From the NCBI GenBank assembly GCA_018449595.1, contig JAAVUU010000001.1, positions 1,205,255-1,269,254 of the forward strand: 64,000 nt of DNA. Direction: 5' to 3'. The stretch is from Rhizobiales bacterium dw_265. Its GTDB lineage: Bacteria; Pseudomonadota; Alphaproteobacteria; Micropepsales; Micropepsaceae. The translations under genes were made by a program, and so were the position numbers. Positions 46,211 through 53,700 of the stretch are shown here, one piece after another (positions within the stretch are counted from its first letter, which is position 1; each line of letters opens with the position of its first letter). The notes beneath the pieces were generated by a model. It saw only the letters and a program-made list of their open reading frames with translations, did not search any database and had not been told where the DNA came from.

Positions 46211-46606
46211 TCAGAGTTGCGGCGTCGTGAGATCCTTGCCTTCGAAGAACTTTCGCGCGAATGCCAGGATTTCACCCTTCGTCGGCTGATCCATGGCTTC
46301 GACGCCCATGATATGCGGCGCGAGCAGCGGGGCGTGATCGCGGATGAAGGCGGCAAGCTCGTCCTTGGCGGTGCCGTGGCCGACGATGAGAATCTCATGC
46401 GAAGGCTTCAGGGCGCCCACCACCGCGGTCAGGTACGCCTTGCTGTCATGGGCGTGACCCGAGCCGGCCGATCCCGCCTTGTGATGGATATTGCCCTGGC
46501 GATCCGGTGCCTTGATGCGGTGTTCCGAGACATCGTTCTCCGCGAATTCGAAGATGACCGCTTCGGCATGATCTATCGAAACTACGGCATGGAAATGATG
46601 TGTCAT
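46211..46606 (-). CDS. Small eRF1/Pelota-C-terminal-like 'translational machinery' protein
   Basis: This 131-aa protein has the alternating pattern FHAVVSIDHAEAVIFEFAEND, RIKAPDRQGNIHHKAG, YLTAVVGALKPSHEILIVGHGTAKDELAAFIRDHAP and GVEAMDQPTKGEILAFARKFF. This resembles the eRF1 domain-3/L7Ae-like proteins often annotated as translational machinery proteins in proteobacteria. Their function is not established; a stress or ribosome-rescue role is possible. A strong ribosome binding site (GCAGGAGGAAAAATG) precedes the start. An FNR-type box is 67-80 bp upstream of its start. It is the first gene before xfp, 48 bp apart. Confidence 0.7.
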   Translation of the reverse strand: MTHHFHAVVSIDHAEAVIFEFAENDVSEHRIKAPDRQGNIHHKAGSAGSGHAHDSKAYLTAVVGALKPSHEILIVGHGTAKDELAAFIRDHAPLLAPHIMGVEAMDQPTKGEILAFARKFFEGKDLTTPQL

Positions 46607-46637
46607 TTTTCCTCCTGCGGGGATAGGCCGCGATTTC

Positions 46638-46686
46638 CAGCGGGATCATGAGCCTCCCGGCCATCAGCAGGCTTGATCCGGATCAA
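46638..46686 (-). promoter_or_regulatory. Class II FNR/FixK-type promoter
   Basis: TTGATCCGGATCAA (46673-46686) is a perfect FNR/FixK box (TTGAT-N4-ATCAA). Exactly 22 bases downstream on the minus strand is CATGAT (46650-46645), a plausible -10 hexamer. This places the box centre at -41.5, the class II activator geometry. The predicted start of transcription is near 46638, giving a 31- or 32-nt leader before the gene starting at 46606. The promoter should drive the eRF1-like gene, xfp and the P-type ATPase when oxygen is low. Confidence 0.75.
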
Positions 46687-46853
46687 CCGTCAGGCCCGTC
46701 ATCATGGATGATATGGCGATCCCGCAGACGTTCCGGATGAAGATCGTGCGATCGCAATGAGCAGGCGCGCGGCCTCAGTATAAAAGCGACGCGTGCCGGC
46801 CTGCATCGCAAACCAAGGTGAGGTATCCCGCAACGAAGACGGCGCATCGGCCG

Positions 46854-47342
46854 TCAGCCATGTGTCTTCAGCTTGGAAGGCCGGGTGCGATGCCCGAACA
46901 CCGCATCGGCGTTCTTCTGCTGGCTTTCCGGCATCGACGCATATAGCGGCGCGAAGGCCACTGCGAGCTTTCTGATCCCTTCGGCATGCGCATCGACAAT
47001 GGCCTCATACGACTTGAGATCGTCGATGGCCGTCATGCCCTTCGCCATGTGCTCGCGGTCCTTCACGGCGCTGTCGATCGCCGCGGCATTCGCAAGCATC
47101 ACCTGGGCGACGTCGTTCCACTGCGTTTCCTGATCGGATGTGATCTTGAGATCGTCATGGAGATGCCTGACGCGGGCCTCCGGCGTCCGGCCTTCCGTCT
47201 TTCCGCGCGCCGGCTCGCTGTGCGTCGCCGCGGCCGGCGTGGTTTCAGCGGCCATGGCACGGGTCGAAGCGCCTGCAAGGGCGGCACAGAGAGCGAGCGG
47301 CGCCACCAGGGCGAGACGGGCATTGAAAGTCGCGTTTGTCAT
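46854..47342 (-). CDS. Spy/CpxP-like (LTXXQ) periplasmic protein
   Basis: This 162-aa exported protein has a signal peptide (about 1-31, ending TRAMAAE). The helical domain contains VRHLHDDLKITSDQETQWNDVAQVM, the LTxxQ-like element of Spy/CpxP, and a second helical segment with YASMPESQQKNADAVFGHRT. Spy-type proteins are periplasmic chaperones or sensors of envelope stress. It begins 65 bp after the Gly-rich gene; whether they share a message is not certain. Confidence 0.75.
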   Translation of the reverse strand: MTNATFNARLALVAPLALCAALAGASTRAMAAETTPAAATHSEPARGKTEGRTPEARVRHLHDDLKITSDQETQWNDVAQVMLANAAAIDSAVKDREHMAKGMTAIDDLKSYEAIVDAHAEGIRKLAVAFAPLYASMPESQQKNADAVFGHRTRPSKLKTHG

Positions 47343-47407
47343 GGGATTCCTCGGGAGTGGGTTCGGTGAAGGGAATTTGGTCGGGAATGAGGTGGGTTCA
47401 GGCGCCC

Positions 47408-47767
47408 TCAGCGATGACGCCCGCCGCCGCCGGAATGGCCGCCGCCGCCGTGACCGCCGCCGCCATGGAAACCGCCGCCGCCCGCGCGACCGCCGCCGCC
47501 GCCATGGAAGCCGCCGCCGTGACCGCGCCCGCCATGCCCCCCACCAAATCCGAAGGCCAGGCCAAAGCCATCATAGACAGGTGAGTCATAGCCGTAATCG
47601 TCGCCATACATGTCGCCATAGGCCTCGCCGGCCGGGATGCAGCCGTAACCATACTGGTAATAGTATCCGGCCGGACAAGCCGGCTGCGCCGATGCCGGCG
47701 CCGCCGTCAGCGCCGCCAGCCCGATCGCGCCACCGAAGATCAAGCTTTTCGTCGAGAAATATGTCAT
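47408..47767 (-). CDS. Secreted Gly/His-rich low-complexity protein
   Basis: This 119-aa protein has a signal peptide (MTYFSTKSLIFGGAIGLAALTAAPASA), a short Cys-containing Tyr-rich part (CPAGYYYQYGYGC) and then a Gly/His-rich tail of GGGxxGGGHGGG units. Two Cys probably form a disulfide. Similar secreted proteins in alphaproteobacteria have unknown roles; metal binding by the His residues is possible. The start at 47767 gives the signal peptide; the longer frame adds 8 residues without support. The 287 bp downstream of its promoter side (47768-48054) hold nothing I can identify. Confidence 0.65.
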   Translation of the reverse strand: MTYFSTKSLIFGGAIGLAALTAAPASAQPACPAGYYYQYGYGCIPAGEAYGDMYGDDYGYDSPVYDGFGLAFGFGGGHGGRGHGGGFHGGGGGRAGGGGFHGGGGHGGGGHSGGGGRHR

Positions 47768-48054
47768 CGGGCTCTCCTGAAATCTCGTCAAAAATATTAA
47801 CTAGGCTCCGCACCGCAGCAATCCGGCACGACGCCCCAGTCGTGGCTTCGTGATGCCGGTATTCATCGCCGTGACCGTCAGAAATTCCTTGTGGGGCGCC
47901 GCAGATCGCGTCCGCCATTGTATTCCGCTAGCGTAACGCGCGGGCCGCCAGATGGTCTCAAACCGTACATTGCCTGGAAGGTTACAATCAGGTTATGCGC
48001 CGTGGATCGTCTTCCCGGGGGCGTTCTGATGGCCGGCGCCCCGAAACCCTGGAT

Positions 48055-48303
48055 CTATGTGGCCGAGCCGTTCATCAAGCGTAGAAAGTGTTCGGCATGC
48101 TGCCAGTGTTGCTCGCGGGTGACGGCATCGCCGCCAGTATTGGATTGCGCCAGCTGGCAATAATGCTCGTAGTTGCGCTGCCACTGGTTTTGGGGCGTCC
48201 GGTCTTTCGACTGACTGGTTTGCGCCGGCCGCTGGGTCTGCCGGGAAGCCACGGGTGAACGGTTCCGGGCGTTGTTGCTGATTTGAGGTATCATTTGGGG
48301 CAT
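48055..48303 (-). CDS. Short DUF4167-like protein
   Basis: This 82-aa protein (start MPQMIPQISNN; the frame is open further to an ATG at 48390) has a basic Asn/Arg/Gln-rich N-terminus (NNARNRSPVASRQTQR) and the C-terminal YEHYCQLAQ ... TREQHWQHAEHFLRLMNG. This matches the conserved N-terminal block of the alphaproteobacterial DUF4167 (KYxxLAR...AENYxQHAEHYxRI). Usual members are more than 200 aa, so this is a short paralogue. RNA or nucleic-acid binding is plausible from composition only. Confidence 0.6.
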   Translation of the reverse strand: MPQMIPQISNNARNRSPVASRQTQRPAQTSQSKDRTPQNQWQRNYEHYCQLAQSNTGGDAVTREQHWQHAEHFLRLMNGSAT

Positions 48304-48539
48304 TTCATAGGTCCGCGCGTCCGGCAACAACTTCAGTCCCGTAGCGCCAGCGGATGAGGCTTGGGCCTGACGGGTCTCCCCGTCCGGCACGCCAGAATCG
48401 AGTCTCTGGCAGATGCTTCAACATGGGCTCTGTGCGCCCGTAATACAAGTGATGGCGCAGAAAGGCATTATACAGAGCAATACCATCCCGCGAACCCAGA
48501 CCGGGTTGATCCCGCTGCTGCCAATGACGCCGAGGTGAC

Positions 48540-48845
48540 ATGTATATCGTGCAGGTTCTTTTGCCGCTGTCCGACAATGCGGGAAAACCATTCCCCGTCG
48601 AAACTCTCAAAGACATTCACCGCGAACTGGCGTCGCGTTTTGGCGGATTGACGGCCTACACGCGGGCGCCGGCCGAGGGAGAGTGGGCGCGCGAAGGGGT
48701 GCCCGCAAAGGACGATATCGTGGTGGTCGAAGTGATGACAGACATCCTGGACGGGGATTGGTGGCGCCGGTCCAGGGAGCGGACGGAACATATTCTGCAG
48801 CAGGACCGCCTCATCATACGCGCGCATCCCACAGAGATGCTTTAG
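48540..48845 (+). CDS. Conserved hypothetical protein, dimeric alpha/beta-barrel-like
   Basis: This 101-aa protein starts MYIVQVLLPLSDNAGKPFP and contains ASRFGGLTAYTRAPAEGEW, DDIVVVEVMTDILDGDWW and RTEHILQQDRLIIRAHPTEML. The beta-alpha-beta pattern with 'FGGLTAYTRAPA' is a recurring small-protein family in proteobacteria that I recognise but cannot name. No catalytic residues can be assigned. It is a lone plus-strand gene. Confidence 0.65.
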   Translation: MYIVQVLLPLSDNAGKPFPVETLKDIHRELASRFGGLTAYTRAPAEGEWAREGVPAKDDIVVVEVMTDILDGDWWRRSRERTEHILQQDRLIIRAHPTEML

Positions 48846-48866
48846 CGCGGGACTGGCGGGCGTCGC

Positions 48867-48992
48867 CTACTTTCGTTTTCCGGCGGCCTTGCCCGCATTG
48901 GACGCCATGCCGAATGGCGTTGCGGGCGCAACATCCTTGAGCTTTACCTTGTTCTGCTTGGGCTTCTTCTTTTCCCGGTTGCCTTTGCTCAT
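48867..48992 (-). CDS. 41-aa Lys-rich small protein
   Basis: The sequence is MSKGNREKKKPKQNKVKL, then KDVAPATPFGMASNAGKAAGKRK. It is highly basic and ends immediately before the stop of the opposing gene at 48845. 'MSKGNREKKKPKQ' openings are shared by small conserved proteins of alpha- and gammaproteobacteria, which supports a real gene. A nucleic-acid-associated role is a guess from charge. Confidence 0.6.
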   Translation of the reverse strand: MSKGNREKKKPKQNKVKLKDVAPATPFGMASNAGKAAGKRK

Positions 48993-49206
48993 TTCCACTC
49001 TCCGTCAGTTGATGGACACACTGTTCGATCGCATTCGTGGCAGGCAACGTCCGGCCAGTTTGGCGGCACTTCACGCAGCGATCCCAACGGGGAACGGCGG
49101 ACGGCCACTCCAGATATGCTGAGCATACCAACTCAAACGCTCTCAACGGTATTGGCTGCGAGCGCGACGGCGAACCCCGGGAAAGACAGCATGCGATCCC
49201 GGAACG

Positions 49207-49365
49207 TCAGCCTGGAGCAATCAACTTTCGCTGTTCCGCGAGCAATTCCTCGAGGCCCTTGCGTTTGCCTTCATCGGCCTCGGAATTCAGCCTCGACTGA
49301 AGGCGTGCGATATTGCCGTGGGTTACCCACTCGGCCTGCAACTGCGCGACAGTCTTGTCTCCCAT
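49207..49365 (-). CDS. 52-aa helical small protein
   Basis: Starts MGDKTVAQLQAEWVTHGNIA, then RLQSRLNSEADEGKRKGLEE and LLAEQRKLIAPG. The pattern is a helical hairpin with regularly spaced Leu and charged residues. It resembles small alphaproteobacterial proteins of the type 'ARxxxRLxxExDxxxRxxLExLLAEE'. The function is unknown. Being in frame without rare codons and family-like supports a real gene. Confidence 0.5.
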   Translation of the reverse strand: MGDKTVAQLQAEWVTHGNIARLQSRLNSEADEGKRKGLEELLAEQRKLIAPG

Positions 49366-49503
49366 GCGGGGACGGTCTGCGCATTGTTGTGCGAAGTCAA
49401 TCGGGCGGATACCCTCTCGCTATTGTCAGACATAGCGTCCATGGTTCGCTTGACGCTCGCCCGCCAAACGAATGCTGGCTTTCTCTTACCGATTGGAACC
49501 GCA

Positions 49504-49653
49504 ATGGCCGCTCGCCGGAATAACGCCAGGAAGAAAGACAAGAGACGCAGGCACGCGAAATCGCGCAAGGCCGACAGGGATGCCGCGGCATCGCACATCG
49601 AGAGTTCCAGCCAGGCCCCGACCAGAAGAACCGGCATGCCACGCTCAGCTTGA
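49504..49653 (+). CDS. Possible 49-aa basic protein
   Basis: Frame MAARRNNARKKDKRRRHAKSRK onward, 49 aa, very Arg/Lys-rich. Similar basic mini-ORFs appear often by chance in GC-rich DNA, and no clear ribosome binding site is present. Listed as low-confidence. Confidence 0.25.
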   Translation: MAARRNNARKKDKRRRHAKSRKADRDAAASHIESSSQAPTRRTGMPRSA

Positions 49654-50404
49654 AGAAAGCCGGTGACGCAACGATATGTCCATGTGAATGATTCATTACG
49701 ATTTGCGGCCGATAGCGTTTGCGCAGGGATAGCTAGTCTTCTGGATGGCCGGCCGCGGCAAGTCCGGCATTCCCATAATGGCTGTACATACAGCCAGCCC
49801 GAGCAAGCGGCTTGAGGACGCTACTTTGTTGAATATGCAGCAGAGCAGAACTACGGCCGCGCTATGGGCAAGCCCAAGACAAAATCTCGTAAGAGGCCGC
49901 GGTCCAAAGAACCGACTCCGCTCATACATCGAGGCGTCTTGATACTTCCACCTGCGGATAATATCCAAATAGAACTAGGTTCGATTGCTTGCGCCTGGAC
50001 ATGACAGTCAGACCGCGAACCCTCAGCCATAAGCGACTACCTGCCCGTGCCTGCCAGATAGGTGCAAAGCCGAACATTCGATAATCCCTGCCGCAACAGA
50101 CGGGCATTCCGGGCCCGCTCGCGGCACCACGATGGCGCCATCACATTGTATCATGTCGGAAAAAGCCAGAAACCATGGCTTATTGTGAAACCCTTTGAAA
50201 TTGGGCTTTCTCGAACAGAGGTCTGCCTCTGTTCCCAATCTAATCCCGATTTTATTGGGTTTTTGAATGGCCCCCAGGGGATGGCGCAGCAATAACCGCT
50301 TCCGCCAAAGCGCGCCATTCCACCGCGACCTGCGCCCCCGCTTGGCCGAGCGGCTACGCAATATTCTGGCCCACATCCAGCCGCTGCTTGATTTAGACGG
50401 TGTC
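49654..50404. other. Gene-poor stretch upstream of the broken serine hydrolase
   Basis: About 750 bases of lower GC with only short frames of poor protein quality. It contains the hairpins at 50213-50264. The abrupt join to the hydrolase remnant near 50405 suggests insertion or deletion debris. No gene is supported. Confidence 0.5.
50213..50264 (+). terminator. Tandem hairpins ending in a T-run
   Basis: First hairpin: perfect 9-bp arms GAACAGAGG (50213-50221) and CCTCTGTTC (50226-50234) with a 4-nt loop. Second: CCCGAT/ATTGGG (50245-50259, one G-T pair) followed by TTTTT. The second looks like a plus-strand intrinsic terminator. No gene that would need it survives immediately upstream. Confidence 0.5.
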
Positions 50405-51412
50405 GCAATTACGCTGGCATATCTTTCGACCCACACCTCCGGCCTGCCGCGCTTGCCCGACAATTTTAAGCCAAAGGACCCGACCAATCCTTATGCTGAT
50501 TATACGGTTGACCAACTCTACCAATTCCTGAACGGCTACACCCTGACGCGCGACCCGGGCGCGCAATTTGAGTATTCCAATCTAGGGGCCGGGCTTTTGG
50601 GTCGTGCACTGAGCCTTCGTGCAGGAACCGACTATGAAACACTGGTGCGCCGACGCATCACCGAGCCGCTAGGAATGAAAAGTACCGCAATCACGCTTAC
50701 TCAGGACATGCAGAACCGTTTGGCGGTCGGACATAATGCGGCGCTTGAGCCCGCGAATAACTGGGATTTTCCAACGCTGTCAGGGGCAGGGATGCTGCGT
50801 TCGACCGCCAATGATATGCTGACATTGTTGAGCGCCGAACTGAATTACACTGACACGCCGCTGAAAGCCTCCATGGCGCGGCAATTGTCGATCCGGCGAC
50901 CGGCAGCAGGTGCTAACATGCAGATTGCGCTGGGCTGGCTTGTACGTTCGGGCCCCTCCGGTACGGTAATCTGGCACAATGGAGGCACGAACGGTTATAG
51001 CAGCTTTATTGGGTTTGATGCCGCCACGCGCAAGGGAGTAGTCGTACTTTCAAATACGTCGACGGTGGCGGGCGTAGACGATATCGGTTTCCATCTGCTG
51101 ATCGGCACGCCGTTGGCCCAGCCGCCCCGCGCTCACGCCGAAATCGCTCTGGATTCAGGGATCAAGCAAGGTTTCGCTGGCCGCTACCGGTTAGCGCCTA
51201 ATTTCATCCTGACGGTGAGCCTGGAAGGTGATCAGCTTTATGTCCAAGCCACGGGGCAGCCCAAAGTGCCGTTTTTTCCCGAAACTTCTACCCAGCTTTT
51301 CTGCAAAGTGGCGGACATACAGCTCAGCTTCACGATGGGTACGGACAGCAAAGCGGCCAGTGTCATTCTCCACCAGAACGGGCACGATACTCCAGGTGAA
51401 CGTGTAAATTGA
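50405..51412 (+). pseudogene. 5'-truncated serine hydrolase (class C beta-lactamase / PBP family)
   Basis: The family match starts abruptly at AITLAYLSTHTSGLPRLPDNF and continues with the second catalytic motif YSN (QFEYSNLGAGLLGRALS), LGMKSTAI, AGMLRSTANDML, the third motif HNGG (TVIWHNGGTNGYSSFIGF), and a C-terminal DUF3471-like beta domain. The N-terminal part with the catalytic Ser-x-x-Lys is missing. The open frame extends upstream to 50267 but that part (RNILAHIQPLL) does not fit the family. It should therefore be inactive. The rest is intact without frameshifts, so the truncation is probably recent. Confidence 0.7.
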
Positions 51413-51836
51413 CCTGCAATGAGCCGTCGCCGCCCTGCAATCCAAATCTACCGCCAAATTGATCGTAGATAACGTCGGGCGCGTCTGGTGGTGACCGCGA
51501 CAACGGTGAATGCCATCTCGGTTTTTAGCTATAATCTGGCGCCCGCAGCAGATTCGAAGTCCCGTGGCGAATAATGGCCGGCCTTATGCGGCCAGCAACC
51601 GGCGATATCTACACAGGTTATAATGTAGTAAATTGCGAGATGCTATTATAGTCTGATGGGATAGTAGCTGAATCTGTATAGTTCGACGGGGCATCCACAC
51701 CCAAAACACCTTATTGCCTTATGGCGCGATCCCCGCGTCGCTGCATTCGTTGATGTTAGTCTCAAGCGTCCCGCAATTATCGGCAAGCGAGCTGTATTGA
51801 CCATGATCAGCCAAGAGAACATTTGCGGCGGTTTCC
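51413..51836. other. AT-rich intergenic region
   Basis: 424 bases of clearly lower GC with no supported gene. TATAAT-like runs (for example near 51618 and 51650) could be promoters for the TPR gene. Otherwise nothing recognisable. Confidence 0.4.
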
Positions 51837-53663
51837 GTGGCTGAGGATTTCATTCCAGAAGCCGTGGACGCGGAAGCGGGCGCGATCCGCCGCTCCACCG
51901 ATCTCGCAGCCGCCCAGGCGCTGCAGGACGCACAGCGAACGCCGGATGGAAGCGCCAAGGCGGCTTCTTTCCTGTCATCGAACAAAGAGCTGCTTGACCT
52001 CGAAGTCTCCCATTTTCACGAGGAGCGCCGGATCATACGCCGCGCCGCGCGCCTCAAAGTCATCAGCGACATTTTCCGCATCATTACCCAATCCGCATTT
52101 GCCGTCGTCGTCATCGCGATAGCGGCCGCCTTCGCGGCGATGTGGTGGACCGCACTCTCCTCCAAGGCGGTGGTGGTCGATCCATTCGATTCGCCCGCGT
52201 CCATGTCGGCGAGCGGTCTCACGGGAACGGTCGTCGCCGGCAAAGTGCTCGATGAATTGCTCAGAATGCGGGATAGTACGAAGCTCTCGGCGGCGCAGCA
52301 GCAGATCCACGATGCCTGGAGCAATTCCATAGAAGTCAAGCTTCCGGAAGCGGGCATCTCGCTCGATCAGATCAATAACGCGCTGCACCGCACCTTCGGA
52401 CATGACACCCATATCGACGGCGCCTTGATAACGACCACCAAGGGCACACTTCAATTGTCTGTGCGGGGAGACGGCATACCCCCTACCACATTCGAGGGCG
52501 GCGCGGACGAAATCGATAGCCTCGCCCGAAAAGCCGCGGAATATGTTTATGGCTATGCGCAGCCCGCCCTTTATTCCATCTATCTGATCACCTCTGGCAG
52601 AGAGGAAGACGGAATCACCTTCATTCACGCGACCTTCCCCCGGGCGAGTGAGGAAGAGCGGGCGGTACTGGCCAACCTCTGGGGCGAGGCGCTCCTCATC
52701 ATGGGCAAGGTATCAGAGGCCGAGGACCGCTTCCGCTTCGCGCTGACCATCAATCCCCACAACTGGCAGGCCTGGAATAATCTGAATGGGGTACTGCCGC
52801 AAACCGCGGGCGAAGAGGCGGCCTATCAATCCGGACTGGATATGAAAAAGGCGGCCCAGGGACTGTCGTCGAAGGAGGGACCGACCCTCTTCGATCAGAC
52901 GAATTTCGCAAAGCTGACGCTCGATCCCGGCGCCGTCATCGCCGGATTGACGGCCGATCGCCAACTCGCGCAGCACGAAGGCGCCGCATATGACGCGAGC
53001 ACCTGGATCGCGGAGCAGGAAGCCGTCCGTCACAATTGGGGGGCCGTCTATGTCTTCCTGGCCGAATCGCCGCAAGCGGACCCGACGACCGCCTTCGATG
53101 TCGAGCTCCTGCCCGGCCTTCGAGCCATGGAAGCCGCGGACTATGGCAAGGCCGTCAGCCATCTGGAGGCGGCGGACAAGTTCTGGCGCGCCTCGCCGCT
53201 GTTACGGGCGTTCTTCCCCGACTTCGAATGCAGACTCGGTCACGCCTATGTGGAAGCCGGTCGGATCGACAAGGCCATGCCCCTGCTGGGTGACCGGCGC
53301 TTCGTGCGCTGCCGTGCTTTCCTGGCGGACACGCTCGACCGGAGCGGCCAATGGGACGCCGCCAAGGCGAGCTATCGCACCGCCGAAGCGGCTTCGCCTC
53401 ACCTCGCCTTTGCTTACTATCGCGAAGCCCTGGCACTTGCGCGCCACGGCCAAACGGCGGGCGCGCTCCAACGGTTGGAGACAGCACAGCAATTGTCGTC
53501 ACATTGGGCCGATCCTCAGAAGGCGATGGGCGATCTGTTTGCCAGCCAGACGAAATGGGACAAAGCGCTGAACTCATATAATGAGGCCCTGCGCTGGGCC
53601 CCTGCCTGGTCCGCCTTGCAGCAGGCGAAGGCACGGGCGACCGAAAAGCTCCGTTCCAAATAA
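51837..53663 (+). CDS. Single-pass membrane protein with TPR domain
   Basis: This 608-aa protein has a cytoplasmic N-terminus (1-80, helical), one membrane helix (about 86-106, AFAVVVIAIAAAFAAMWWTAL), and a long C-terminal part. That part has a beta-rich domain (VDPFDSPASMSASGLTGTVVAGKVLDELLRMRD, HIDGALITTTKGTLQLSVRGDG) and then TPR-like helices (VSEAEDRFRFALTINPHNWQAWNNL, GHAYVEAGRIDKAMPLLG, KWDKALNSYNEALRWAPAWSAL). I know the overall pattern from alphaproteobacterial TPR proteins of unknown function. The start is a GTG. It stands alone; neighbours give no functional hint. Confidence 0.75.
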   Translation: MAEDFIPEAVDAEAGAIRRSTDLAAAQALQDAQRTPDGSAKAASFLSSNKELLDLEVSHFHEERRIIRRAARLKVISDIFRIITQSAFAVVVIAIAAAFAAMWWTALSSKAVVVDPFDSPASMSASGLTGTVVAGKVLDELLRMRDSTKLSAAQQQIHDAWSNSIEVKLPEAGISLDQINNALHRTFGHDTHIDGALITTTKGTLQLSVRGDGIPPTTFEGGADEIDSLARKAAEYVYGYAQPALYSIYLITSGREEDGITFIHATFPRASEEERAVLANLWGEALLIMGKVSEAEDRFRFALTINPHNWQAWNNLNGVLPQTAGEEAAYQSGLDMKKAAQGLSSKEGPTLFDQTNFAKLTLDPGAVIAGLTADRQLAQHEGAAYDASTWIAEQEAVRHNWGAVYVFLAESPQADPTTAFDVELLPGLRAMEAADYGKAVSHLEAADKFWRASPLLRAFFPDFECRLGHAYVEAGRIDKAMPLLGDRRFVRCRAFLADTLDRSGQWDAAKASYRTAEAASPHLAFAYYREALALARHGQTAGALQRLETAQQLSSHWADPQKAMGDLFASQTKWDKALNSYNEALRWAPAWSALQQAKARATEKLRSK

Positions 53664-53700
53664 GACGGATAATCCGGCCGACCGCGAAGCATCTGTTCCG

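Noticed and set aside
48305..48616. 103-aa minus-strand frame between the DUF4167-like gene and the gene at 48540
   Set aside because: Overlaps the better-supported plus-strand gene and has no recognisable pattern or ribosome binding site.
50023..50487. 154-aa minus-strand frame in the gene-poor stretch
   Set aside because: Crosses the hairpin pair and the hydrolase remnant; composition is not protein-like apart from chance similarity to common spurious ORFs.
51540..51590. Sequence resembling a tRNA T-arm and 3' end (GATTCGAAGTCCCGTGG)
   Set aside because: No acceptor, D or anticodon arms could be paired upstream; not a tRNA gene, and no att site could be shown.
51719..51985. Minus-strand frame whose end (NVLLADHGQYSS) recalls phage baseplate proteins
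   Set aside because: Only a dozen residues look familiar and the frame overlaps the start of the TPR gene; too weak to call a phage remnant.
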